Source: Rariglobus sp.
Lineage (GTDB): Bacteria; Verrucomicrobiota; Verrucomicrobiia; Opitutales; Opitutaceae
DNA: 64,000 nucleotides
NCBI GenBank assembly: GCA_029266495.1
Contig: JAQSWS010000005.1
Span: forward strand, 1 to 64,000
Direction of reading: 5' to 3'
Both the position numbers and the translations under genes were made by a program. The notes below the pieces were generated by a model, which was not told where the DNA came from, did no database searches, and saw only the letters and a list, made by a program, of their open reading frames with translations. Numbering within the stretch: position 1 is the first letter of the stretch; the number at the start of each line of letters is the position of its first letter. Positions 35,221 through 43,424 of the stretch are shown piece by piece.

Positions 35221-36906
35221 ATGCGCCCCGCCCTCTCCGATTACCTTCGTGCGATGGAACCGCTCTTCGATGCGGACATCGGCCTTCCCGTGACCACCTG
35301 GAAAGGACCCGGCTACCACACCCGTGTCCCCGCCGGAAAACCCGTCCACGAGGTGCGCGTTGCCCTTGATCACGCCCTCGCCCTTTTCGAGGAAAACTCC
35401 CCGGCCTCCGTTCACCGCGCCCTCGCCATTCTCGACCGCGTGTTGCCGCTCCAGGATCTCGACCCCGCCCGCGCCACCTATGGCATCTGGCCCTGGCTGC
35501 TCGAGGAACCGCTCGATCAGATGAGCCCGCCCGACTGGAACTGGGCCGATTTCTGCGGCGTGCGCCTCGTTCACCTCCTCGGCGCCTTTCACGACCGCCT
35601 GCCCTCCGCACACCTCCAGGCGGTGCAACGCGCCCTGCATGCCGCCGCCCGCTCCATCTTCCGTCGCAACGTCGGTCCCGGCTACACCAACATCTGTTTC
35701 AAGGGCGCCGTCGTCTGCGGCGCCGCCGGCGAACTGCTCGATGACCCCTTCCTGTGCGACTACGCGCTCTCCCGGCTCGAGCACTTTCTCGCCCACATTC
35801 GGTCCAGCGGCGGTTTCACCGAATATTCAAGTCCCCCCTACACATTCATCGTGCTTCATGAGGCCGAGCGCGCCCTGCTCACGTTGCGCTCACCCGCCCT
35901 TCGCGATACAGTCACCGCCGTCCACCGGCTGTGCTGGGACGACCTCGTCACCGCCCTGCACCTGCCCACGGGCCAGCTTTGCGGACCACTCAGCCGCACC
36001 TACGCCGACCTTCTCCAGCCCAATGTTGTCCACCATCTGGAACAACGCCTGGGCCTGCCGTTGTTCCGGCCGCCCGGTGAACCATCCACCGGCGCCCTCC
36101 CGGGGTCGCCGTCCTATCCCATTCCCCCGCTGCCCTGCCCCGATGACCTGCGCCGCGCCCTGCTGGATCGCCCGGCCGGATCGTTCATCCGCCGTCGTTA
36201 CGTATTTTCCGCCACCGAGCCCAAGCGCGAGCGCACCGCCTCGCGTTGGTTCGGTCCCGACGCCTGCCTCGGTTCCGCCAACTACGAAAACCTCTGGACC
36301 CAGCGTCGCCCGCTCCTCGGCTACTGGCGCACCGGCGACACGATCGCCACGCTTCGCGCAAGCATCCGCCACGATGGTGACCGCGACTTTTGCTCCGGCG
36401 CTTTGCGCGTCCATCAGGAAGGCCGCTCGGTCCTCGCGCTCGCCTCGCTGGTCACGGAACGCGGCGATTTCCACGATGTCCTCGACCGGCCCGCCGACGG
36501 TATTTTCCGCCTGGCCGATCTTCACCTGTCGATCCAGGTCCGCGGCCCCGGTGCCACCATCGTCGAGACCTTCCCCGGCGTCTTCACGCTCGCCTGCGGT
36601 CCCTGGCAGGCAGTCGTCCGCCCCGCTTGCGGGATCTTCGACGGACACACGATTTCCTGGCGCGCCGAACAACGCCCGGACGACGCCCTGCTCCGTGCCG
36701 TGGTTGATGATGGCGCGCCCCTCGTGCTGGAGCCCGCCGCCGTCGCGGCCTTCGCCATCGGCTTCACGCTCCATCTTCAACCTGCGGACCTGCCCGTGGC
36801 CTTCGGCGGCGAGATGACCCGCGACACCCGCACCGTCACGTTGCACGCCGCCTCGCCCGATGGACCGCTCGCGCTGTCCGCCCCGCTCAAACCGGAACCT
36901 CTCTGA
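35221..36906 (+). CDS. Hypothetical alpha/alpha-toroid-like protein
   Basis: Start at ATG 35221, just after the deacetylase stop; the track start at 34984 overlaps it and is not credible. 561 aa. The N-terminal 320 residues are helical with repeated Trp/Tyr motifs (ATYGIWPWLLEEPLDQM, NVGPGYTNICFKGAVVCGAA), like an alpha/alpha toroid as in heparinase II/III-type lyases or hydrolases. The C-terminal part is beta-rich (GPGATIVETFPGVFTLACGP). I do not recognise catalytic residues. Coupled to the deacetylase, it may act on the same glycan. Confidence 0.6.
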   Translation: MRPALSDYLRAMEPLFDADIGLPVTTWKGPGYHTRVPAGKPVHEVRVALDHALALFEENSPASVHRALAILDRVLPLQDLDPARATYGIWPWLLEEPLDQMSPPDWNWADFCGVRLVHLLGAFHDRLPSAHLQAVQRALHAAARSIFRRNVGPGYTNICFKGAVVCGAAGELLDDPFLCDYALSRLEHFLAHIRSSGGFTEYSSPPYTFIVLHEAERALLTLRSPALRDTVTAVHRLCWDDLVTALHLPTGQLCGPLSRTYADLLQPNVVHHLEQRLGLPLFRPPGEPSTGALPGSPSYPIPPLPCPDDLRRALLDRPAGSFIRRRYVFSATEPKRERTASRWFGPDACLGSANYENLWTQRRPLLGYWRTGDTIATLRASIRHDGDRDFCSGALRVHQEGRSVLALASLVTERGDFHDVLDRPADGIFRLADLHLSIQVRGPGATIVETFPGVFTLACGPWQAVVRPACGIFDGHTISWRAEQRPDDALLRAVVDDGAPLVLEPAAVAAFAIGFTLHLQPADLPVAFGGEMTRDTRTVTLHAASPDGPLALSAPLKPEPL

Positions 36907-36961
36907 AAGGGCCCCATCCCGCCCCAAGGCAACCGGCAGGGGGACCGAAACCCGGCGGGCC

Positions 36962-36981
36962 GGCCGTGCACGGCCATTTTT
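36962..36981 (+). terminator. Intrinsic terminator
   Basis: GGCCGTGCACGGCC, a compact palindromic stem, is followed by ATTTTT. It lies 55 nt after the toroid-like gene. Confidence 0.6.
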
Positions 36982-37055
36982 CGTTCTCGTTATCCACGCG
37001 GTTCTCGTTCTCTTTTTCGGCAAACGAATCACGACAACGACCACCGCCGCACCCC

Positions 37056-37409
37056 ATGATCCTCAGCGTCTCCACCACCGAAGTCACCCCCACCGCCCAC
37101 ATCCTCCACCTCAACGGCATGTTGAGCGCCGTCACCTACCAGGGTCTCGAAAAGGAAATCCAAGGTCTCATCGAAAGCGGCGCGACCCTGCTCGTCCTCG
37201 ACCTGCAAGCGCTTGAGTTCCTCGGCTCCACCGGCATCCGCGTGCTCCTCCAGGCCTTGAAAACGTTGCGCGCCAAAGGCGGCGATGTCCGCACGATGCA
37301 GGTGCCAAAAGCCATCCAGGATGTCTTCGACCTCGTCCAGCTCTTCCCCGCCAGCCAGGCCTTCGCCAGCAAGGCCGATCTCCAGCGTTTCCTCGATACC
37401 GCCAAATAA
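37056..37409 (+). CDS. STAS-domain anti-sigma factor antagonist
   Basis: Start at ATG 37056 (MILSVSTTEVTPTAHILHLN). 117 aa, a single STAS domain. LLVLDLQALEFLGSTGIRVL carries the switch Ser of SpoIIAA-type antagonists (D-x-x-x-L-x-F-L-G-S-T-G). Such proteins bind an anti-sigma kinase when unphosphorylated and so release a sigma factor. No anti-sigma factor gene is adjacent, so the partner is elsewhere. It stands alone, convergent with panE. Confidence 0.9.
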   Translation: MILSVSTTEVTPTAHILHLNGMLSAVTYQGLEKEIQGLIESGATLLVLDLQALEFLGSTGIRVLLQALKTLRAKGGDVRTMQVPKAIQDVFDLVQLFPASQAFASKADLQRFLDTAK

Positions 37410-37414
37410 GGAAG

Positions 37415-37436
37415 GGCGGGGACTCCGCTCCCCGCC
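37415..37436. terminator. Bidirectional hairpin
   Basis: GGCGGGGA-CTCCGC-TCCCCGCC lies between the convergent STAS and panE genes. A hairpin of the same style (GCGCGGATTCCGCTCCGCGC) occurs at 48326-48345. Confidence 0.5.
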
Positions 37437-37450
37437 TCCCTCCCGCTGGA

Positions 37451-38368
37451 TCACCCCACCCGCTTGAGCGCCGTGTAAAGCGTCTCAAGTCGCGGCGCCG
37501 GCACACCCGCCGCCTGCGCCCGGCGAAGCGGCTCCCCCCAAATCGGCTCCACCTCGAGCGGTTTGCCCGCGAGGTAATCGAGCATCGTCGAGGGTTTATA
37601 CGGGCCCATCGGACGCGTGCGCTCCACCTGGTCCTCCACGAACTCTTCAGGGATCGTCACGCCATGCGCCGCCGCGATCGCCTGCACCTCGTGCATCAGC
37701 GCCCACACCTCGGCCTCCTTTTCGGGTGATCGCAAAATATCCTCCGTTGTGATCCCGCCACCCGTGACCGCGAGTCCGTTGAACGGCACATTCCACACCA
37801 ACTTGCGCCAGCGCACCTCCGTGAGATGGCCGCTCACCGACATCTTCACGCCCGCCTGCACAAAAAGCTCCGCCAGCGTCCGTGTGCGCTCCCTCACCGG
37901 CCCGGCGACTTCGCCCGCCACCACGTGCCCGGCCATCGTGCACTCGGCGACGCCTGCATCGATGCGATTGACGCACACAAAGCACAACCCGCCCACCGTC
38001 CGCTCCGCGCCCGCGACCGCCATGACCGCCTCGTCCACCCCAAGTCCGTTCTGAAGGTTGAGCACCACCGTCCGCTCATGCAGCAACGGCGGCAGCAAAC
38101 GCGCGAGTTGATCATTCGCCGTGGCTTTGAGCGTGATGACCACCAGGTCGACCGCCCCGATTTCCTCCGGCGTTGCCGCCGCCTTCACGTCCGGAAGCGA
38201 AAACTCCCCGTCCGGCGCCTTCACCGTGAGCCCGCGCGTGCGCAGCACGTCGAGATCGCCGCGGGCGAGAAACGTCACGTTGTTGCCCGCCCGCGCGAGA
38301 CGCCCTCCGTAATAAAGACCAAGCGCACCCGCTCCGACGATCGCGATGGTTTTGAATTGCGAAGACAT
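37451..38368 (-). CDS. panE: 2-dehydropantoate 2-reductase
   Basis: Start at ATG 38368 (MSSQFKTIAIVGAGALGLYY); the track's longer frame has no support. 305 aa. The Rossmann motif GAGALGLYYG, the LVVITLKATANDQ strand and NLQNGLGVDEAV match ApbA/PanE. The C-terminal helical domain has LVWNVPFNGLAVTGG with the conserved catalytic Lys just before it, and ends PIWGEPLRRA. It reduces ketopantoate to pantoate with NADPH in pantothenate and CoA synthesis. Monocistronic. Confidence 0.9.
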   Translation of the reverse strand: MSSQFKTIAIVGAGALGLYYGGRLARAGNNVTFLARGDLDVLRTRGLTVKAPDGEFSLPDVKAAATPEEIGAVDLVVITLKATANDQLARLLPPLLHERTVVLNLQNGLGVDEAVMAVAGAERTVGGLCFVCVNRIDAGVAECTMAGHVVAGEVAGPVRERTRTLAELFVQAGVKMSVSGHLTEVRWRKLVWNVPFNGLAVTGGGITTEDILRSPEKEAEVWALMHEVQAIAAAHGVTIPEEFVEDQVERTRPMGPYKPSTMLDYLAGKPLEVEPIWGEPLRRAQAAGVPAPRLETLYTALKRVG

Positions 38369-38489
38369 GCCCAAAATTAAACGAAAAACCGTCCGGCGCA
38401 AAAAATGAAGCGTGCCGTTTTTGCAGGTGTCGCCGCAATCGCTTGGAACGCAAAATCCTGAACCAACGGCTCCCCTGCTGCCCGGAGCC

Positions 38490-39143
38490 TTATTTCGCCG
38501 GGAGCGCGGCGACCACCTCCGCGCCGAGCGCCAGCACGCCTTCGCTGAGCGCAGTCGCCAGCTTGCCAAAATCACGGCCGTCCCAGCCCGCCTCGGGCGC
38601 GACGAACACCTTGCGCAACACCACCGCGCCGCCCGTCTTCGCCTCGGTCACCTCGACGAGCGCGGAGAAGCTCGCCACGGTTTGCCCCCCGGCCTTGCGC
38701 TCGCCTTCGCAACGCAGCACGCGGACACTCACGTCGTAGTCACGCTCAACCTCGAAGGGAAACGGTTGCGGATACACACGGTTCACCTTGCCGGAACGCG
38801 CAAGGTTGCCGGCCAGCGTGCGGCCGATGCTCGTCGTGAGCGGCTCGGCCCAGCGGGCAAAGTTTTGGTAGGCGATTTCGTTGCCCGCCTCGCGCACAAC
38901 CATGTCCTTGCCGTTCAAATACGGGGCGATCTCGATGCGCTTCACGCCAAGCACCAGCGAGCCTTCCGCCGCCTGCTCGCCGGCGTCGGATAATGATCCG
39001 CCGGTGAGCACATAATAACGCGTCGGATCCGGCTTGGGCTGCGGCACCAGCGAACAACCGGCCAGACCCAGCAGCAGGACGGAGGACAGAAGACGGAAAC
39101 CGAAGGAAGGGAGAAGGTGGCGGAGGCGGACGGTGAAGGTCAT
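38490..39143 (-). CDS. PqiC/YmbA-type lipoprotein of an Mla-like transporter
   Basis: 217 aa with lipobox LLLGLAGC, so a lipoprotein. PTRYYVLTGG near the start and the pattern VKRIEIAPYLNGKDMVVREA, then NRVYPQPFPFEVERDYDVSV match the ABC-type transport auxiliary component (PqiC) family. It lies 17 nt downstream of the MlaD-like gene and completes the operon. Likely located at the outer membrane, facing the periplasm, as a receiver or donor of phospholipid. Confidence 0.85.
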   Translation of the reverse strand: MTFTVRLRHLLPSFGFRLLSSVLLLGLAGCSLVPQPKPDPTRYYVLTGGSLSDAGEQAAEGSLVLGVKRIEIAPYLNGKDMVVREAGNEIAYQNFARWAEPLTTSIGRTLAGNLARSGKVNRVYPQPFPFEVERDYDVSVRVLRCEGERKAGGQTVASFSALVEVTEAKTGGAVVLRKVFVAPEAGWDGRDFGKLATALSEGVLALGAEVVAALPAK

Positions 39144-39160
39144 CGGACGTAACGAAGGGA

Positions 39161-40180
39161 TTACTTGGTGGCAGGAGGGGCGGACGGCTGCTTGCGGCCG
39201 GTGAGCAGCGCGCTCGGGTTGCGTTCAAGGAAATCGGCCAGTTCGCGCACCGCGGCGGCGGCTTCGCCGAGCTTGATGAGCGCCTGCGACGCGTCGTCAC
39301 CGAGGTTCTGCTGCGCGTTGATGAATTTCTGCACGGTGGCCGCGGTGGTGTTGAACGCGGTGACCGTCTCGCGAACGTCTTCGACCGTCTTCGCCAGGCT
39401 TTCACCCGTCGGGCCGTTTTGGCTGAACTCGGCGAGAATCGCGTCCAGCTTTTGCGAGGCGGCGCTGAGGCTGGTGAACGTCTGCTTCAACTCGGGCGAC
39501 GAGGCGAGCTCGCGCATGGAGGCGCCGGCCTTGGTCCATTCCGCGGTGAGCGCGGCGGTGTCCATCGCATTGATTTTCTTGCGCGTGTCGGCCAGCAGGC
39601 CCTGCACCTCGCGCGAGAGGCCGGCGAAGTCGATTTTTTTAACGTCGTTGAGAATCTCGGTGAGGTTCGCCTGAAACTCCGAGATCGCCGACGGCACGGC
39701 GGGCATCTCGGTGTATTTCGCCACGATGTCCGTGCGCGGATTCGCCGGATATAGCGCGGGATCGAGGAAATCGATCTCCACATAGAGAAGGCCCGTTGCC
39801 AGGCCGATCACGCCGAGTTGCGCGCGCATGCCGCGATCGATGAGCCCCTGCAATTTCCCGTCCTCGGTCACGTCGATCAGCTCGCCTTTCTCGTCGGCAA
39901 TGAGGTTGCGGTTGAGTTCGCACGCCACCGCGACGACCGACTGGTTGGTGGACGGCACGTAGCGCAGGCTGATCTCCACCACGCGACCGACCCGCACGCC
40001 CCGCAGCTTGACCGGCGACCCCAGGTCCAGCCCGTGAATCGACTCGTCGAAATACACGACAAAGCGCTCGGGACGGGAGAAAAAATTGATTCCGCCGAAC
40101 GAGAACAACGCAACAAGGCCGAGGACAAACGCGCCCAGCACAAACAAACCGACGACGGCGGGACTGACTTTGGTCTTCAC
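39161..40180 (-). CDS. mlaD: MlaD-family substrate-binding protein
   Basis: 339 aa. One N-terminal transmembrane helix (VVGLFVLGAFVLGLVALFSF), then an MCE domain (VVYFDESIHGLDLGSPVKLR, GVRVGRVVEI). Residues 170-310 are a long helical region with coiled-coil character (ELKQTFTSLSAASQKLDAIL), longer than in E. coli MlaD and more like PqiB/LetB-type proteins with a single MCE domain. It should form a hexameric ring that carries lipid between the membranes. Confidence 0.9.
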   Translation of the reverse strand: MKTKVSPAVVGLFVLGAFVLGLVALFSFGGINFFSRPERFVVYFDESIHGLDLGSPVKLRGVRVGRVVEISLRYVPSTNQSVVAVACELNRNLIADEKGELIDVTEDGKLQGLIDRGMRAQLGVIGLATGLLYVEIDFLDPALYPANPRTDIVAKYTEMPAVPSAISEFQANLTEILNDVKKIDFAGLSREVQGLLADTRKKINAMDTAALTAEWTKAGASMRELASSPELKQTFTSLSAASQKLDAILAEFSQNGPTGESLAKTVEDVRETVTAFNTTAATVQKFINAQQNLGDDASQALIKLGEAAAAVRELADFLERNPSALLTGRKQPSAPPATK

Positions 40181-40208
40181 AAGAAAAGAGGGTTATGCGG
40201 GAGCGGGT

Positions 40209-41009
40209 TCAAGGGGAAGGCTGCTTTTGCCGGGCGGGCGCGCCGCCATCCTCGCCACGGCCCAGGAATTCGCGCACGCGCACGTCCTTGCTGTCCGTAA
40301 CGAGCACGCGGGGATCGCCTTCGGCGATGATCCCCTTCGCCTGCTTGTCGAGCATGATGACCCGGTCGGCGATGCCGAAGATCGAGGCGAGTTCGTGCGA
40401 CACCACCACGCAGGTCATGCCCAGCAGATCGCGCAGGTTGACGATCAACTCGTCGAGCTTGCGAGAAGTGAGCGGGTCCAGCCCGGCCGAGGGTTCGTCA
40501 AAAAAAACAATCGCGGGATCAAGCGCGAGCGCCCGCGCCAGGCCGGCGCGTTTCCTCATGCCGCCGCTGATCTCCGACGGATAATAATTGTCGTAGCCCG
40601 ACAGGCCGACCTGGGCGAGTTTCATGCAGGCGAGCTCGGCGCGCTCGGCGGCGTCGAGCGGCGTGTATTCCTCCAGCGGCAGCATGACGTTTTCGAGCAG
40701 ATTGAGCGAACTCCACAACGCACCGCCCTGATAGAGCACACCGATGCGCTTGAGCAGCTCCCGCTGGCGGTCACCGGTGGCCGCGTTGAAGCACTCCCCG
40801 AAAAATTGAACCGTGCCGGCCGTCGGCGCATGAAGGCCCACGAGATGACGCAGGAGCGTGCTTTTGCCGCAACCGGAGCCCCCGATGACGAAAAAAATCT
40901 CCCCGCGCTTCACCTGAAAGGTCACGTTCTTGAGCAAGACCTGTCCGTCGTAGCCGCACTCCAGCGCGGCGACATCAAGGGCGGGGGCGTTCGGGTGGGC
41001 GGTATTCAT
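40209..41009 (-). CDS. mlaF: MlaF-type ABC transporter ATPase
   Basis: Start at ATG 41009 (MNTAHPNAPALDVAALECGY) avoids overlap with the permease gene; ATG 41036 is possible. About 266 aa. Walker A VIGGSGCGKSTLL, signature ISGGMRKRAGLARAL, Walker B PAIVFFDEPSAGLDP and the switch His (CVVVSHEL) are all present. The ISGGMRKR signature is specific to the Mla/TGD2-type importers. It energises the permease MlaE. Confidence 0.92.
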   Translation of the reverse strand: MNTAHPNAPALDVAALECGYDGQVLLKNVTFQVKRGEIFFVIGGSGCGKSTLLRHLVGLHAPTAGTVQFFGECFNAATGDRQRELLKRIGVLYQGGALWSSLNLLENVMLPLEEYTPLDAAERAELACMKLAQVGLSGYDNYYPSEISGGMRKRAGLARALALDPAIVFFDEPSAGLDPLTSRKLDELIVNLRDLLGMTCVVVSHELASIFGIADRVIMLDKQAKGIIAEGDPRVLVTDSKDVRVREFLGRGEDGGAPARQKQPSP

Positions 41010-41019
41010 GAATGCGGGC

Positions 41020-42150
41020 TCACCAGCCAAAGACATTAAAGATTACCGCGAACAACGCATCCGACACGATGATGAGCAGCAGCCCCATCACCACCGCCGA
41101 GGTGGTGGCGCGGCCCACGCCCGCCGCGCTGCGCTCGGCGCGCAGGCCGCGATGGCACCCGGCCAGGCCGACGAGCACGCCGAAGGCCGAGGCCTTGATG
41201 AGGCCCGTGAGGATGTCGGACAGGTCGATCGCCGTCTGCGTCTCCACCCAGTAGGCCGTCGGCGGAATGTCGAGCAGGCCGAGCGACACCGCCATGCCGC
41301 CGAGAATGCCGAGGCCGTTCGCATAAAGCGCCAGCAACGGCATCATCACGGCTAGCGCGACCAGGCGCGGCATCACCAAAAAATCTACCGGACGAATGCC
41401 CAGCGTCTGCAACGCGTCGATTTCCTCACCGGCCTTCATGTTGCCCAAGGTCGCCGCAAACGCCGCGCCCGTGCGCCCGGCGAGGATGATCGCGGTCATC
41501 ATTGCGCCCATCTCGCGCACCATCACCAGGCCGACGGCATCGGCCACGTAAATGTCGGCGCCGAACTGCCGCATCAGCACCGCCGACTGGTAGGCCATGA
41601 TGATGCCGACCAGCAGGCTGATAAGACTCACGATCGGCAGGGCCATCGCGCCGCATTGCTGCATCTCGTCGACGCAATCCCGCCAGCGAAACTTGTGGGG
41701 TTTTTTAAGGAGGGCGGTGGCGCTGATCACGCATTCGCCGACAAACGTGGCAATCTCCTTGGTCTTGCCCCACACGTCCTGTGCCGCGAGGCCCACCATC
41801 GAGAGAAAGTCCCTCGAGCGATCCACCGTGAAGCGTGTCTCGTTCACCACCACGAGCTGGCGCAGGAGTTTTTGCAGCGCGTCCGGCAGGTCGGAGAGAT
41901 CGCAGTGCACGTTTTTCGTCCGGCACCACTGCCGCACTTCAAAAACAAACAACAGCAAGGCGCTGTCCCAGTCGTCCAGCCGGCCCCACACGAGTTTCAC
42001 GCGGACGGGGTCGCGGCCCGCGAGCAGTTCCATCCAGGACGGCCGCGTCTCGGTGATGCGCCACGCACCCTGGAGTTCAACCAGCAGCCACTCGCCCTCG
42101 GTGCGCAACTGCACACGGGTTTCGGGCGGCGTGATGATCGGCTCAGGCAT
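41020..42150 (-). CDS. mlaE: MlaE-type permease with N-terminal STAS-like domain
   Basis: Start at ATG 42150 (MPEPIITPPETRVQLRTEGE). 376 aa. Residues 1-115 are a STAS-like domain (MELLAGRDPVRVKLVWGRLD), a fusion seen in several MlaE homologues; in E. coli the STAS partner MlaB is separate. The rest is the permease: PIVSLISLLVGIIMAYQSAV, EMGAMMTAIILAGRTGAAFA and GNMKAGEEIDALQTLGI, the conserved coupling region. Inner membrane. First gene of the operon permease-ATPase-MCE-lipoprotein. Confidence 0.92.
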   Translation of the reverse strand: MPEPIITPPETRVQLRTEGEWLLVELQGAWRITETRPSWMELLAGRDPVRVKLVWGRLDDWDSALLLFVFEVRQWCRTKNVHCDLSDLPDALQKLLRQLVVVNETRFTVDRSRDFLSMVGLAAQDVWGKTKEIATFVGECVISATALLKKPHKFRWRDCVDEMQQCGAMALPIVSLISLLVGIIMAYQSAVLMRQFGADIYVADAVGLVMVREMGAMMTAIILAGRTGAAFAATLGNMKAGEEIDALQTLGIRPVDFLVMPRLVALAVMMPLLALYANGLGILGGMAVSLGLLDIPPTAYWVETQTAIDLSDILTGLIKASAFGVLVGLAGCHRGLRAERSAAGVGRATTSAVVMGLLLIIVSDALFAVIFNVFGW

Positions 42151-42235
42151 TGCAGGCAGGTTGAGCGCGCCCGCGGCCCGAAGGAATGAAAATTTTGTGT
42201 CGTTCGCATAAAGCCTGCCCGCATAGCCTCTCCGG

Positions 42236-42883
42236 ATGCGTTTTCGCACCGTGCTCTTCGATTTGGATGGAACCTTGCTCGATCACCTCCCGGCAATCCA
42301 CCGCAGCTATGTCCACACGCTGCCCCGGCTCGGCCTCCCCGAGCCCACCTACCAGCAGGTGAAACGCGCCATCGGCGGCGGCCTCGAGAACGCCATGCTC
42401 AAGTTCGTCCCGCACTCACGCCTCGACGAGGCGCTCGCGATCTACCGGCCCTTTTGGGACACCACCATGCTCGCAGGGGCGGAGCCCATGCCGGGCGCGA
42501 TGGCTCTGCTGGAGCGGCTGACCGTCACCGGCGTCACCTGCGCCGTCTTCACCAACAAACACGGACCTTCCGCGCGCCTGGTTTGCGCGCACCTCGGCTT
42601 CACCCCGTTTCTGCGCGAAGTATTCGGGGCGAAGGACACCCCGTGGCTCAAACCCGAACCCGCATTCACCGGCCATGCCTTGGACACCCTTGGTGCCGAT
42701 GCCGCCACGACCTGCCTCGTCGGTGACTCGCCGTGGGACGTGCAGGCCGCGCACAACGCCGGTTTTCCCTGCTTCGCCGTCACCACCGGCACGCACACGG
42801 CCGAAGAGTTGCGCGCAGCGGGTGCCGACGGGATCTACGACAACCTCACCAGCCTCGGCGCATCGGAGTTGGAAGTCATTTGA
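42236..42883 (+). CDS. HAD-superfamily phosphatase
   Basis: 215 aa. Motif I VLFDLDGTLLDHLP with the nucleophile Asp, motif II in CAVFTNKHGPSAR, motif III KPEPAF and motif IV LVGDSPWDVQAAHNAG are all present. The helical cap (about 18-85) marks it as subfamily I, phosphoglycolate-phosphatase-like. Substrate cannot be set from sequence. It starts 85 nt from mlaE in the opposite direction and overlaps the end of the convergent DUF2721 gene by 8 nt. Confidence 0.88.
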   Translation: MRFRTVLFDLDGTLLDHLPAIHRSYVHTLPRLGLPEPTYQQVKRAIGGGLENAMLKFVPHSRLDEALAIYRPFWDTTMLAGAEPMPGAMALLERLTVTGVTCAVFTNKHGPSARLVCAHLGFTPFLREVFGAKDTPWLKPEPAFTGHALDTLGADAATTCLVGDSPWDVQAAHNAGFPCFAVTTGTHTAEELRAAGADGIYDNLTSLGASELEVI

Positions 42884-43340
42884 CCGCCGGATGGTCGAGG
42901 GCCCGGGAGACCTCCAGCTCCAGCGCATTAAGCGCCAGATAAATATCCCTTAAAAACGCCGCCAGCGCCCCGAGCAGCAGGAGGATGCTCGTGACAAACA
43001 AAGTCAGAATCACCGCTGAAAAATTAGCCCCGAGGATCGCGTTGGAAAAAATCGCGATCACCAGCAAACCCGAGCTGAACATGCTGGCCGCGCCCAACGT
43101 CACCGCGAGTTGAACGATTTTGGAACGCCGATACATGATGCGAAGCTGATCCTCGATGTGCCGGCGCTCCGTCCCGCCCGCCGCATGCGCCTGCCCCGCG
43201 AGGATGCGGGTGCGATCCACGACCCGGCCCATGCGATTGGTCATCGTCAACAGCAATGAACCCAGGCCCGTGATCAGAATGACCGGCGTGATCGAAAGCT
43301 GAATCGTGCGCAGCAAAGACTCGGAAACCGGCATGTCCAT
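42876..43340 (-). CDS. DUF2721-family membrane protein
   Basis: 154 aa with three hydrophobic helices: LSITPVILITGLGSLLLTM, AASMFSSGLLVIAIFSNAIL and FSAVILTLFVTSILLLLGAL. Between them lies the motif NRMGRVVDRTRIL, then RRHIEDQLRIMYRRSKIV, typical of the DUF2721 family. Function unknown. Its 3' end overlaps the 3' end of the HAD gene. Confidence 0.8.
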   Translation of the reverse strand: MDMPVSESLLRTIQLSITPVILITGLGSLLLTMTNRMGRVVDRTRILAGQAHAAGGTERRHIEDQLRIMYRRSKIVQLAVTLGAASMFSSGLLVIAIFSNAILGANFSAVILTLFVTSILLLLGALAAFLRDIYLALNALELEVSRALDHPAVK

Positions 43341-43424
43341 GCCGGCATACCGTCACGCCTCGGTCCGAATGGCAATTCCCCGCGTTTGATTTTTCAGCCG
43401 AAGCCGTGTTCATCTTCGCCCCAC